In this document: in pieces, positions 26,493-36,600 of the stretch
Layout: every line of letters begins with the position of its first letter
How positions within the stretch are numbered: position 1 is the stretch's first letter
Origin: Nitrospira_D sp019636945
GTDB taxonomy: Bacteria; Nitrospirota; Nitrospiria; Nitrospirales; Nitrospiraceae
Length of the DNA stretch: 64,000 nt
NCBI RefSeq assembly: GCF_047338595.1
Contig: NZ_JBLFBO010000009.1
Span: forward strand, 70,178-134,177
Direction: 5' to 3'
Made by a program: the position numbers and the translations under genes
The notes under the pieces: model-generated
What the model was told of the DNA's origin: nothing
The model's input: only the letters and a program-made list of their open reading frames with translations
Databases searched by the model: none

Positions 26493-26585
26493 ATGAGCTA
26501 CTCCAAAATGTGACCTGCGGAGGTCTTCTAGGCTGTGCAGTCATGGATGTTTGCACACAAAAGGAGAGGCGTCAGTGCGTTGCCA

Positions 26586-27410
26586 CTACCAGCTCTGAGC
26601 CCAAATCGGCGCAGGTGTAGGATTCGGTTCAAGGTTCGAGAGATCCACTTCGAAGAGAGTCTTGGCGCTATCGTGTGTACACGCTCGTATCTGTAGCCGT
26701 CCCGATCGCGTGCCAACGAGTAAGTGCCCTTCTTGGCTCCAATCGGCCCATTGAACATCTTCCAAGAGTTCACGATCTCCGTTGAGTTCCAGAGAGTATC
26801 GAACGTTCAGGCCATCAACCGCCTGGTCGACACCAAACTCCCCTCCAGCCCATCCCACGCTTTCCACGCAGAGTACTCGCGTGCCGCAGGGCTGTGGCTT
26901 TCGCATACGAGCGTGACGATGTTGATCCCAAGCATCCCCGGGATCACGAGCCGGTGAATTCCCCTCCTCGACCCACCCTCGTCGTCGTTCGTTGGCGAAT
27001 TGAATCGCAGGGCTAGAACGTAATCCGTATGGAATCGGGAGTTTCGCCATTGGCCGATCATCAGACCCATCGGCCTCCCTGAAATAGTAGCCGCGCGTCC
27101 AGGTCCCGCAGGTCCCAAAGGCATGCAGCGCGGTCAGCCATGGAAGTTTCGAGATTGCGATATAGGCATCACCATGCTCCCATATCGCACTCGGCTTATG
27201 GGCGAAGTAACAGAGGTACTGACCATCGGGAGACAGATCAGATCGCCTGGGGAAGATACGTCCTCCAAGCCAGGCACCTGGTTCGTAGCGCTGAGTAGCC
27301 AGATCCCACCGTCCGATATGCGACCAGTCACTCGGCCCTCGACGAAACACGGCCACCACCGGCGCCTGAGTCGCGGGAATACAATAGATCCGAGGAGTGA
27401 CCTGCTGCAT
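26586..27410 (-). CDS. hypothetical protein, possible beta-propeller-like
   Basis: A 274-residue protein without a signal peptide or membrane span. Recurring short Trp/Gly-rich segments (WSHIGRWDLATQRYEPG, RSDLSPDGQYLCYFAHKP, VQWADWSQEGHLLVGTRSG) resemble blades of WD40/TolB-type beta-propellers, notably LSPDGQYLCYF. I do not recognise a family. Its start is 18 bp behind the stop of the upstream 122-residue gene, so the two are probably one transcript. Confidence 0.6.
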   Translation of the reverse strand: MQQVTPRIYCIPATQAPVVAVFRRGPSDWSHIGRWDLATQRYEPGAWLGGRIFPRRSDLSPDGQYLCYFAHKPSAIWEHGDAYIAISKLPWLTALHAFGTCGTWTRGYYFREADGSDDRPMAKLPIPYGLRSSPAIQFANERRRGWVEEGNSPARDPGDAWDQHRHARMRKPQPCGTRVLCVESVGWAGGEFGVDQAVDGLNVRYSLELNGDRELLEDVQWADWSQEGHLLVGTRSGRLQIRACTHDSAKTLFEVDLSNLEPNPTPAPIWAQSW

Positions 27411-27428
27411 GATGATTGACCAATCTCC

Positions 27429-27797
27429 CTACAGTAACTCAGCCAGTAAGAGTGGCGTCAGCGGAGGACTCCCTCCATAGATGCAGTCGCCCATCGTCGA
27501 CGACGTAAACCACGCCCGCACGTGATACATCTCTCCCTCGACATAGATCGTACAATTCGTCGAGTGCTGACTGGCTCGAATCTCTAGTGAATCATCACCG
27601 CACTTGGGTAAGAACCGAAAACGCGAGGCGCCTGGCGCCAACGATCCCAGGTTCACCCGCTGCTCACAGACGAAGAGGATCGCTTCCTCAATCGACTGCG
27701 AACCGCGATTTTCAACGCGCACGGTCGACCAATTCAGCCAAAGTAAATTCGGCCCCAGAAGAAGCGTACAGAATCCGAAGACGACTGCAAGCTTCAT
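27429..27797 (-). CDS. hypothetical exported or membrane-anchored protein
   Basis: A 122-residue protein with an N-terminal hydrophobic stretch (LAVVFGFCTLLLGPNLLWL) that is a signal or anchor. It is followed by a small beta-rich domain (STVRVENRGSQSIEEAILFV, VNLGSLAPGASRFRFLPKCG) with four cysteines. The pattern of VRVENRGSQ and later GSLAPGAS resembles small periplasmic immunoglobulin-like domains. No named family. Co-oriented with and 18 bp upstream of the 274-residue gene. Confidence 0.55.
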   Translation of the reverse strand: MKLAVVFGFCTLLLGPNLLWLNWSTVRVENRGSQSIEEAILFVCEQRVNLGSLAPGASRFRFLPKCGDDSLEIRASQHSTNCTIYVEGEMYHVRAWFTSSTMGDCIYGGSPPLTPLLLAELL

Positions 27798-28118
27798 ATC
27801 TCATTCCTTGTTCCAGGAGACTTAGCCGTGAGAACCATTCTCATGCCCTCGGAAGCTCAGCTGGGAACCACCAGCCACCATCACTAAATCGACAAAGTGT
27901 GACCCGTCAACACCACATCGGCAAGTAAGTTGCCAAAATGTGCACGGGCAGATGAATCGTGCAGCACAGTCTTGGAAACTACCCACTGCGGCAGGCAACA
28001 GTGAGAGCTTCGCGTGAGAGTCCCGAACCATTCCCAGCAGGGCCGGTTCACTCACGAGAGATAGGCGTGCAGGTTCACGGGGCATTGATCCATTGCGGGC
28101 CAGTTGTATAATGTTCAC
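27798..28118. other. gene-free divergent intergenic region
   Basis: About 320 bp between divergent genes. Open frames here have no ribosome site or recognisable protein features. It should contain both divergent promoters, but no convincing element stands out. Confidence 0.3.
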
Positions 28119-28466
28119 ATGAATCGAATCGCTCTCCATCTCATGATCCTACTCGTCACCGGCTGCGCAAGCCTGTCACTCGCAATTGGAGAGGAATTAT
28201 CGCCACAGCCCAGCGCGAAAGAGCGGTTACAGCAAGTACTGGACGCAGAAGGTGGCACAACCGTCCACATGGATACCGCCGGTAATGTACACACGTCGAC
28301 CAATCTCCCGAACGGCGAGCAAATCATACGGGTACAACCACCTCAAAGTCCCGGGCTCAATCTTGGCCCACCGCTGCAATTGAGCAATCAGCCCCTGCAA
28401 CTTCCACCTCCGCCACCTATGCCCGCCCAACCGCCTCCACCAGAGTACCCACAGCGAGCTCGGTAG
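28119..28466 (+). CDS. small secreted or lipoprotein with proline-rich tail
   Basis: A 115-residue protein from the ATG at 28119. The leader HLMILLVTGCASLSLA has a lipobox-like TGC. The mature region KERLQQVLDAEGGTTVHMDTAG is followed by a C-terminal 35 residues rich in Pro and Gln (LQLPPPPPMPAQPPPPEYPQ). Such tails often span the periplasm or bind peptidoglycan-associated partners. No family identified. The Sel1 gene starts 48 bp downstream on the same strand. Confidence 0.55.
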   Translation: MNRIALHLMILLVTGCASLSLAIGEELSPQPSAKERLQQVLDAEGGTTVHMDTAGNVHTSTNLPNGEQIIRVQPPQSPGLNLGPPLQLSNQPLQLPPPPPMPAQPPPPEYPQRAR

Positions 28467-28513
28467 GATTCATCTTGACGATCCATTCGTATGCACGGCA
28501 TACTCAGCAACTC

Positions 28514-28981
28514 ATGCGTCCCACTTCCCTCATCATCCTTCTGACGACTCTTGTTCTGCTCGGTGGGCCGAGTCTGGCCTTCCCTCCGGCCGGCACGAAA
28601 GACTTATCTACCCTCCAGACCCAGGCCAATCAGGGAAATGCTGAGGCGCAGAACGGCCTCGGGGAGCTGTATGCCAAAGGAAAAGGCATGCCACAGGACT
28701 ACACTCAAGCACGAACGTGGTATGAGAAGGCTGCAACACAGGGTCACCCCCATGCGCAAAACAACCTCGCGGAACTCTATTTTGCCGGGCTTGGGGGGCC
28801 TCAAGACTTGGTGCGGGCCTATATGTGGGTGAATCTCGCAGCGTCACATATGCAGGGTGAGGATAAGAAGCAAGCGGAAGAAAATCGAGACGATGTCGCC
28901 CAACGCATGACACCCGCACAAATCACAGAAGCCAAACGGCTTTCAGAACAATGTCGGTCAAATAAGTTCAAGGGCTGCTGA
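28514..28981 (+). CDS. exported Sel1-repeat protein
   Basis: A 155-residue protein with a signal peptide (LIILLTTLVLLGGPSLAF) and two Sel1-like/TPR repeats: GNAEAQNGLGELYAKGKGMP with QDYTQARTWYEKAATQGHP, then HAQNNLAELYFAGLGGPQDL with VRAYMWVNLAASH. Sel1 repeats form alpha-solenoid scaffolds for protein-protein contacts. In the periplasm they often join signalling or envelope complexes. Two cysteines close to the C-terminus could form a disulfide. The ATG at 28514 is chosen to place the signal peptide at the N-terminus. Confidence 0.8.
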   Translation: MRPTSLIILLTTLVLLGGPSLAFPPAGTKDLSTLQTQANQGNAEAQNGLGELYAKGKGMPQDYTQARTWYEKAATQGHPHAQNNLAELYFAGLGGPQDLVRAYMWVNLAASHMQGEDKKQAEENRDDVAQRMTPAQITEAKRLSEQCRSNKFKGC

Positions 28982-29197
28982 GATCAGAGCTGAATTCTTC
29001 CCTCCCTACGTGTTCATCTTCCCGGCTCGCAGCTACGGAACAGATTCTGGACCTTCTCTGGAGACGAACCGACATGGGGCACGCTGATACTCACGCGGGC
29101 GAGTGACGGAGAGGAACCTCAATCCCCAGTGGAATTATCACATCCCACGATCATATCCCTTTGGCCCCGTACAATCCGATCACAGCTGAAAACTATT

Positions 29198-29221
29198 GGT
29201 TGCATAAGATCTTATGCAACC
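29198..29221. promoter_or_regulatory. 24-bp perfect palindrome, candidate operator
   Basis: GGTTGCATAAG and its exact complement meet at a central AT/TA with no loop (29198-29221), inside a gene-free 307-bp stretch between a Sel1 gene and a minus-strand small membrane protein gene. No T-run follows on either side, so a dimeric regulator site is more likely than a terminator. The DNA from 28982 to 29197 and 29222 to 29288 shows nothing else. Confidence 0.55.
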
Positions 29222-29288
29222 CCTTCAAAGAACTCCCGCCTCTTCCTCGTCGATATCCGCTCACGCGGCCCTGAATAGGATCGCACGT

Positions 29289-29627
29289 CTATCGGAGCAG
29301 TACGATCAAGACCAATCCCAGCGAGACCACCCCTATCATCCCCGTTGCAAGACACAGCATCAAAAGACGTCGATACCGACGCTCCTCCAGAGCCGCACTC
29401 TGTTCAAGCGCTCCAAGCATTGTTCGCATTTGTATGGCTAAATCTTTGAGGTACGTGTCGTTCTTAGCCGCAGTAGCCTGAAGCTCAGCAACCTGCTGCT
29501 GGAGGGTCGCATCCTGACTAGTAGGGGCATCGGCACTTTTCTTGGTAAACACAGGAGCCGCTGCGGACAAGATAGTCCCCACATGCGGCAGCGCGGCTTT
29601 CAAGGCAGGAAGGATCCAGGCTGTCAT
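29289..29627 (-). CDS. small membrane protein with coiled coil and C-terminal anchor
   Basis: A 112-residue protein starting at the ATG at 29627 (GAGG about 9 bp upstream). The N-terminal segment MTAWILPALKAALPHVGTIL is amphipathic, the middle LQQQVAELQATAAKNDTYLK is coiled coil, and a strong C-terminal span (LLMLCLATGMIGVVSLGLVL) ends in an Arg. The layout resembles small tail-anchored membrane proteins. No family recognised. Confidence 0.6.
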   Translation of the reverse strand: MTAWILPALKAALPHVGTILSAAAPVFTKKSADAPTSQDATLQQQVAELQATAAKNDTYLKDLAIQMRTMLGALEQSAALEERRYRRLLMLCLATGMIGVVSLGLVLIVLLR

Positions 29628-29839
29628 CGTTGAAAACCTCACTATACGCTTGAACTGGACCAGCGACTCACACTCATCTTGCCGTGAACCTGTCTTTCAC
29701 TTGCTCGTTATTCTCACAATGAGCACGTGACTTGTCAACACCGCCCGGTTCGCCCTCGCACCTGAAAGGATTTCTCCCCTCGTCCCATATCCTCCTGTGA
29801 AGGCCGCCACACGTGACCAAATCAGCCTGAGGAGGATGT

Positions 29840-30727
29840 ATGGGCCAAGACAACGGCACAATCCAACCAAGCGAACCATCTTTCTGGCGGGATCCTCGCT
29901 TTTATCAAATCGCTAGCCTTTCGACGCTCCTCCTCTACGGGCTGCTCGTGCTCCACTTTGACATTTCAATCTGGCAGATCGTCATCACAATCAGCACAGC
30001 ACAACTAATGCAATATGTGGGTACCCGCTATTTCCACCTGCTGTTCTTTGATCTCAAGAGCGCGCTGATTTCATCCCTCTCGCTGTGCCTTCTCCTCCGC
30101 ACTAATGATTGTGCTGTTACTGCACTCGCCGCTGGCATCGCGATCGCCAGCAAATTCGTCATTCGATGGAAGGGCAAGCACATCTTCAACCCCACCAACC
30201 TGGCGCTCGTCATCGTACTCGCCAGCGGCCTCGGCTGGATCTCACCGGGGCAATGGGGACAGGTCGCCTGGTTTGGGTTTCTGATCGCTTGCCTCGGCTC
30301 GCTTGTTGTGACCCGTGCGGCACGGGCTGATGTCACACTGGCCTTCTTGACGTTCTACGTCGGACTCCTGGTCGCCCGCGCCCTCTGGCTCGGCGACCCA
30401 TTCACTATTCCACTCCATCAGATTGAGAGCGGCGCATTGCTGATCTTTTCATTCTTCATGATTTCCGATCCCAAGACGACACCTGACTCCAGAACTGGAC
30501 GCATCGTCTTCGCCCTAATCGTGGCACTCACGGCACTCTACATCCAGTTCCATTTCTTTAAACCCAACGGCCCACTCTGGGGACTCATCGCCTGCTCACC
30601 ACTCGTCCCCTTACTGGATCGCCTATTTCCTGGAGTCCGATACGACTGGTCCAAACCCGCAACTGGTTACGCCCCGGCAGCCGTTCCATTGTCACTATCA
30701 GTTCAACCACAAAGGAGATTTTCATGA
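29840..30727 (+). CDS. NqrB/RnfD-like membrane protein (orphan)
   Basis: A 295-residue protein with about eight membrane spans, resembling the NQR2/RnfD/RnfE family: WRDPRFYQIASLS start, IFNPTNLALVIVLASGL near residues 115-132 and the FFMISDPKTTPDSRTGR loop near 208-225. In Nqr and Rnf complexes this family binds FMN covalently and moves electrons and Na+ across the membrane, with a flavinylated Thr in an S(T)GAT-type motif. I see no such motif here, and no other Rnf or Nqr subunit is present. The ATG of the DUF2330 gene overlaps its stop by 4 bp. A GAGGATGT ribosome site precedes its own ATG. Confidence 0.8.
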   Translation: MGQDNGTIQPSEPSFWRDPRFYQIASLSTLLLYGLLVLHFDISIWQIVITISTAQLMQYVGTRYFHLLFFDLKSALISSLSLCLLLRTNDCAVTALAAGIAIASKFVIRWKGKHIFNPTNLALVIVLASGLGWISPGQWGQVAWFGFLIACLGSLVVTRAARADVTLAFLTFYVGLLVARALWLGDPFTIPLHQIESGALLIFSFFMISDPKTTPDSRTGRIVFALIVALTALYIQFHFFKPNGPLWGLIACSPLVPLLDRLFPGVRYDWSKPATGYAPAAVPLSLSVQPQRRFS

Positions 30728-32076
30728 ACCACATTGTTCTTTCCTTATTCTCCGTTGTTATGAGTCTATTTCTCTGGGGTACCAACGCCTCAGCATTCTG
30801 CGGCTTCTATGTCGGCAAAGCCGATACGAAGCTCTTCAATAAAGCATCCGAAGTGGTCATCGCCCGCCATGACAACAAAACCGTGATCACGATGGCCAAT
30901 GACTTCAAGGGCGAGGTGAAGGAATTTGCCATGGTCGTGCCAGTGCCAACGGTGTTGGATCAGGACCAGATCCACATTGGCGATGCCGCCGTTCTGAAAC
31001 ATCTGGCCGACTACTCGGCGCCACGGCTGGTGGAGTATTTCGACGAGAACCCTTGTGTCCGGTACGAGCTGATGGAACGCCGTAGTCTCGATATGGCAAA
31101 GAACATGGCGCCGGCAAGCGCCTCAGCCAGAGAACGCGATACGGCACTCGGCGTGACTGTCGAGGCGCAGTATACCATCGGCGAATACGACATTCTGATT
31201 CTGTCAGCCAAGGAAAGTCACGGGCTTGAAACCTGGTTAGCTGAGAACGGATACAAGATTCCACATGGGGCTTCCACCGTGCTGCACAGTTACCTTAAAC
31301 AGGACATGAAGTTCTTCGTGGCAAAGGTAAACCTGACCGAGCAATCCAAGCTCGGCTTTACTCACCTGCGGCCGATCCAGATCGCCTTCGAATCCCCCAA
31401 ATTCATGCTGCCGATCAGGCTGGGAACAATTAACGCCGACGGTGCACAGGAACTCTTCATCTATACACTGACAAAGCAAGGGCGCGTCGAAACGACGAAC
31501 TACCGGACGGTCCGATTACCGGCGGCTCAGGAGGTTCCGCTGTACGTCAAGGATAAGTTCGGCGACTTTTATCGTGACCTCTTCACACAGCAAGTGAAGC
31601 GCGAACACGAACGAGGGGTGTTTCTCGAATATGCCTGGGATATGACCTGGTGCGATCCTTGTGCTGCAAACCCACTCTCAGCTGAAGAGCTGAAGAACTT
31701 GGGCGTCTTTTGGCAAGAGCGCCCGAACGGCAAGCAGCGTGGAGGCACCATGCCGCAGGCACAGAACGTGTTCCTCACCCGTCTCCACGTTCGCTACGAC
31801 GCAGCCCACTTTCCAGAAGACTTGATGTTCCAGGAAACGTCCGATCGGAATAATTTCCAGGCCCGTTACATCCTTCGCCACGCATGGACCGGAACGGATG
31901 AATGTCCAGCCGCGACGGCCTACCGCCAGCAGTTGCGGGAGCGGTATGAACACGAGGCACAGACCCTGGCGAATTTGACCGGATGGAATATCGGCGCAAT
32001 TCGCAATGCCATGAATCTGGCGTCATCGCCGGAAGGCACAGTGAGGAAGTGGTATCAGCACCTCTGGGCGAACTAA
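30724..32076 (+). CDS. secreted DUF2330 protein
   Basis: A 450-residue exported protein: signal peptide to about residue 24 (SLFLWGTNASA), then the DUF2330 opening CGFYVGKADTKLFNKASEVV and AMVVPVPTVLDQDQIHIGDA. Family members occur with NqrB/RnfD-like proteins; their function is unknown. The mature protein has several Cys and a C-terminal WNIGAIRNAMNL helix. The 4-bp overlap with the membrane gene upstream (30724-30727) shows they form one unit, presumably a membrane-periplasm pair. Confidence 0.88.
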   Translation: MNHIVLSLFSVVMSLFLWGTNASAFCGFYVGKADTKLFNKASEVVIARHDNKTVITMANDFKGEVKEFAMVVPVPTVLDQDQIHIGDAAVLKHLADYSAPRLVEYFDENPCVRYELMERRSLDMAKNMAPASASARERDTALGVTVEAQYTIGEYDILILSAKESHGLETWLAENGYKIPHGASTVLHSYLKQDMKFFVAKVNLTEQSKLGFTHLRPIQIAFESPKFMLPIRLGTINADGAQELFIYTLTKQGRVETTNYRTVRLPAAQEVPLYVKDKFGDFYRDLFTQQVKREHERGVFLEYAWDMTWCDPCAANPLSAEELKNLGVFWQERPNGKQRGGTMPQAQNVFLTRLHVRYDAAHFPEDLMFQETSDRNNFQARYILRHAWTGTDECPAATAYRQQLRERYEHEAQTLANLTGWNIGAIRNAMNLASSPEGTVRKWYQHLWAN

Positions 32077-32088
32077 ACCGGAGACAGC

Positions 32089-32117
32089 AGGCTGAGGCCT
32101 CGTTGAGGCCTCAGCCT
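32089..32117. terminator. hairpin terminator between DUF2330 and the following gene
   Basis: A perfect 12-bp stem, AGGCTGAGGCCT (32089-32100) and AGGCCTCAGCCT (32106-32117), with a 5-base loop. It is 12 bp past the DUF2330 stop and lies between convergent genes. Confidence 0.7.
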
Positions 32118-32151
32118 TGAGTATTGGTATCAACTTCTCTGTGGAACGACG

Positions 32152-33066
32152 TTAACCTTGGAGTGAGAATGAGAATGCGGTGAGATGCACCGAGCTATAC
32201 GCTGTGACCACATTGCTGTTCGCGCTGGGCGATTGGGCGTACTCCGGTCCTTGTTCTACAGACAGATCCGGCCCCTCAGCCTGATGCGCATGCCCCGGTG
32301 GTATCTCCTTCAGCAGATCATGATGCAGCTTCTCAAAAAACCCAGCCAGATACGTCTGGAATTTCGGCAATTCAGCTTCCGCTTCCTTTAGGGCATTGAA
32401 CACCTGCTGAATAAGCGAGGCAAGCTGCCCGTTCTGGACCGACTCTTTGAGAACAACTCCGTCTGATGTATCCCCTGAGGGGGTGGGCGCCGTGGTACCG
32501 GTAGACGACTGCGGGATCGCCGCCGCCGTCTCAGGCGCCCCACCCGAGGTATGAGTTGATCCTGTGACCACCGCCACCGATCGAATGACCTCCAGACTGA
32601 GGTCCAGACTGGAGACTGTGCCTAACCCACTCAATCGTTCCGCAAGCTTCGCCGCATGCACTTGAGTCTTCTCTCCCTGTCCCTCGACAAATCCTCGAAA
32701 GAGCTGAGAGATATTCTGGAACAGCTTTTCAAGATCGTGCAACTCCAGATCATTGAGACGCCCATCCACCGCAATCCCAAAGTCTTGTTGAACGGCAACT
32801 TCTGTCGTTCTGGCTCCCACGCTCACAGACGCATGATCAGCCTCTAACCGAGCGCGATACGTACCGGCGCGAAACTCGGTTTCCAAGTCTGCCGTAAGGG
32901 TGACCCTATCTCCCTCTGCCGTGGTCACGTTGAGACGTCCCGAAAAATCATTGGATACGGCAAAACCGCTGACTTGCGTATCCAACCGCTGCCCCCCGAC
33001 AGCGCCAAACTGGTGTAGATTGACGAATTGGCGGGGATCAAGAGGAGTCAAGGCTTCTACCGGCAT
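32152..33066 (-). CDS. hypothetical protein with Ser/Thr-rich linker
   Basis: A 304-residue soluble-looking protein without signal peptide. Residues ~20-90 are beta-rich (FSGRLNVTTAEGDRVTLTAD). Residues ~105-165 are helical (DLEKLFQNISQLFRGFVEG), followed by a low-complexity Ser/Thr/Pro/Gly linker near 175-200. A second helical domain (ASLIQQVFNALKEAEAELPK) and a disordered tail complete it. No known family is evident. It is convergent with the DUF2330 gene and divergent from the DUF3015-like lipoprotein gene. Confidence 0.6.
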   Translation of the reverse strand: MPVEALTPLDPRQFVNLHQFGAVGGQRLDTQVSGFAVSNDFSGRLNVTTAEGDRVTLTADLETEFRAGTYRARLEADHASVSVGARTTEVAVQQDFGIAVDGRLNDLELHDLEKLFQNISQLFRGFVEGQGEKTQVHAAKLAERLSGLGTVSSLDLSLEVIRSVAVVTGSTHTSGGAPETAAAIPQSSTGTTAPTPSGDTSDGVVLKESVQNGQLASLIQQVFNALKEAEAELPKFQTYLAGFFEKLHHDLLKEIPPGHAHQAEGPDLSVEQGPEYAQSPSANSNVVTAYSSVHLTAFSFSLQG

Positions 33067-33199
33067 CAGACACCCTCTGAGTGGTTGAGTCCTACAGATA
33101 CGTTCTTTGCTTCTCTATCGGCAGAGAAACAACTGAACTTAAGACACTCTATGCTATAGTCAAAACCCAGGCTACCTTATCAAGGCAAGGAGGATCTTT

Positions 33200-33598
33200 A
33201 TGCGAAACATTTTGCACAGTGTGATGATCGCATCGGCATGCCTGGCACTGACAGGAACGGGGTGCACCGTAAAGGGCACGATTAATCAGATCACTGATAC
33301 GACGTCGAACGTCACCGGGACGACATCCGGAGCAGCCTGGTGGAATGAAGATGGTCAGATCAAGCCGGACTTCAAAGCTACCGCATTTGTGACCTTTAAT
33401 CAGGCGAATCTGATCCAGGATTTGGCAGCAGGACGAGGCGAGTACTTGGGATCTATGGGTCGTCTATTGGGCATTCCGGCTGACCGCCAAACCGCATTTT
33501 ATTCAGCCGCTCAATCGAATTATTCCCAGGTGGCCGACCAAACGCCTGCGGGATTGCTCAGCTTCTTACGCAAGACGTCCAAATCATTCATGCAGTGA
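33200..33598 (+). CDS. DUF3015-like lipoprotein
   Basis: A 132-residue protein with a lipobox leader (ASACLALTGTGC, Cys near residue 22), a Thr/Ser-rich spacer and a C-terminal domain. That domain contains FVTFNQANLIQDLAAGRGEYLGSMGRLLGI, matching the pattern of DUF3015 proteins (a short helix, GRGEYL, then LLGIP). Function unknown. AAGGAGGAT precedes the ATG, and a candidate -10 TATAGT lies at about 33155. Its stop almost abuts the lhr stop (33608) on the other strand. Confidence 0.72.
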   Translation: MRNILHSVMIASACLALTGTGCTVKGTINQITDTTSNVTGTTSGAAWWNEDGQIKPDFKATAFVTFNQANLIQDLAAGRGEYLGSMGRLLGIPADRQTAFYSAAQSNYSQVADQTPAGLLSFLRKTSKSFMQ

Positions 33599-33607
33599 CC
33601 GAGGATA

Positions 33608-36600
33608 TCATGTGGATCGCTCGACTGTTGCCGAACCGAAGGGTTCGGTAACAGCGAGGGGTCCATCACCTTGCCGACCGACTACGGCCCGGACAAGCAC
33701 ACCGTCCTTCAAAACCAGAAAGTTGGTTGGTACCGCCGGAACCCGTGGGCCTGGGAGAATCACCCCAGCGAGGTTCAGTGGGTCAGTCGCGGATAGTTTG
33801 ATCTCATGACTTGAAGCACCGCTCGTTTTCCTGATCGCCCGCAACGCTTCCACGGCCTCCGGCAACGCGAACTGTTCGCCGGTAAATCCACTCACGAATC
33901 GACCACCACGCACCTCCCCTGCCATTTCCATCCGTCTGTATTGCACGAGCAGATCTCGCCAGGACTGAACCAGCGATTCGCGGGCCAGCAGATCGCGAAA
34001 GACCACGCCGTAGCGGCGAAGGAGCTGGTGAGCCACCTGCGCTGAAAGTGTTGAGTGCTGAGTTGAAGTAGAAGAGCCAATGGCTGATGGCTGATGGCTG
34101 ATGGCTTGATCCGGACCCGATGACCATTGACCATCAACCATTAACGGCTCTGTTCCCCGGAGCAGCGACCAGCGTCCCGCTGTATGCCGTGGTCGACGAC
34201 CCCGTTCGCGTCCTTCCGCACGACGTCGATGAGGGTCCATGAGGGAGCGGAGATTATCAAATCCGTCAGCCGTTGCGAAACCGGCGGCGACGAGTTCCCA
34301 GAGTCCCTGCTCCACCTCGGTCTGCAGGTAATGGGTGATTCTGACCAGGTCATTGAAAAAGCTGGCCCCTTGTTGTCCTAAGGCTCGGTACAGATCCTGG
34401 GCAACCGGACTCAACTGAGACGTTGGCTCAGCGGGAGCAGTTGTTGCCTCACTTCGCACAGACTTCATCAACCAGTCACTGTCTTCACGTGGGAACAAAC
34501 TAATGGGAGCAATGCTGGTTGGAACAATCCGTCGACGCTCTGAGTCCCCTGATTGGGAAAACCTGGGATGCGGAGAGAGACGCCCCCAACAGACCGCACC
34601 ACCGAGACAAAGACGATCTAGGAGTTCAGGGTCGTACTTGGCCATACGCGAGCGCAAGAGCTGTGGCTCCCATGCGGAAGCCGCCGCCTCAAACCCAGCC
34701 AGCTGTGCAATTACACGTTGTAAACCAGCCTCACCATGCTGACGCGATCCCGGCACGACATGTTGCCATTGTAGGAGGAACCGCATGAAATCCGTCGCCG
34801 AAACCGGCTCCACTTCCTTGCGCAAGATTCCGATCGTCAACCGATGAATCCGAGCGAGTAAACGGCGATAGCACCACTCGGGCGGGGGAGTGCCAGAAAG
34901 TGCTGAGGACTGAGTGCGGAGTGCTGCGTGAGGACGGAACTGGCCTCGGAGGACCTGGCCTTGGGATTCAAGACGTACCATCGCAGCATCGATTGGCGAC
35001 ACCGGAAGATGCAGCCGCTCGGCCAATTCAACCGTCGTCATCGGGCCAGTGCTTTCCATCCAACCCAGAACAATGGTATCCAGAGTTGCGTCTTCTTCCC
35101 CCTCAAGTACCCGCTCAACCCGCTCCCTATTCTCCGTCGCAACCCATCCCTTTACCCCTGACGCCTCACCCTTCACCGTGAGCAGGACAGCTCGCCCAGA
35201 CTCCATAAGCAACGGAAGATAGGCAGCCCATTGAGTTACCTCGGATTCAGGTAGCCAGAACAAGGTCAGGAGTGCGTCATGAAGTTCATCGGCATCGCGC
35301 ACGACCGGCCACGATTCGCGGGCCACTTCAGCGATCGCCTCCGGATCGAGCGCGCCGACTTGACCCAGCAGGTCCGGCGGCAGGGTCCGTCTCATTTCCA
35401 CCGCGCGCGCCCGCCGTTCTTCCAGCGGCGCATCATCGAGGAAGGCATAGGGATTCGCATTCAAGATCTCGTGCGAGAACACGGACGGCGTCGGTGTATC
35501 CACCGCCACACAGCGGATCGTCCCCGTCTCGATCCGGCGCAGCACAGCGATCAACCCCTCCAGATCCATTGCGTCAGTCAAGCAATCCCGCAGCGTTTCC
35601 TGCACCAGTGGATGGTCCGGAATGTGACGGACCGCTCGTTGTCCGGTCAGATTCTCCTGGCAGGCAATCGCGTCCGGAAACACAGCGGCAAGCAAATCCT
35701 CGGACTTCATCCGTTGAATCTGTGGAGGAACTTTCTTTCCGTTCGAGAATCGCAGCAACGCCAGTGCTCGCGAGGCATTCCACCGCCAGCGGGTAGCAAA
35801 CATCGGGGCCAGCAATACTGCTTGGATCAACGTCTCTCGCACGCTGTTGGAATGCAGATAGCTGAACACGGACTCCAGAGGGAAACTGTGCTTCTCCCCG
35901 AGCGAAATGACAAGACCATTGTCCGTGGCCGCGGCTTGGAGCTCAAAGTCGAACGTGACACAGAATCGCTTACGCAACGCCAACCCCCAGGCCTTGTTGA
36001 TCCGCCCGCCGAACGGCGTGTGGAGCACTAACTGCATCCCACCGCTTTCATCGAAGAACCGTTCGGCGACGACGCAGTCCTGGGTCGGCACAACACCTAA
36101 TACCGCGTTTCCAGACAGAACGTATTCGATAACCTGTTGAGCGCCACGGGCGTCGAGGGCGCATTCCTGGCGAAGCCAGCTAAGAGCTGACAGGTGACAG
36201 CTTTCAGGTGAGGGATCTGCGCTTGTGAGTCGCTCAATCTCGGAACGAAGACCGGCGACTTCGGCAGAGAGTTCCGCTGTGCGGGAGGGGGCTTCACCGA
36301 GCCAAAAAGGAATGCTGGGCGGGGCGCCATGAGCATCTTCCACCCGCACCTTGCCTGACTCCACGCCTTTGATGCGCCAGGACGTATTGCCGAGCAACAT
36401 GATATCGCCGGCCAAACTTTCCACGGCGAAATCTTCATCAACGGTACCAACCACTGTGCCTTCCGGCTCCGCGACTACCGCATAGGTGGCCGTGTCAGGA
36501 ATAGCCCCACCGGAGGTGATCGCCGCCAGCCTCGCCCCACGGCGACCCTTGATGCGATGATTGATCTGGTCATGATAAAGATAGGCCAGTCCCCTGCCCC

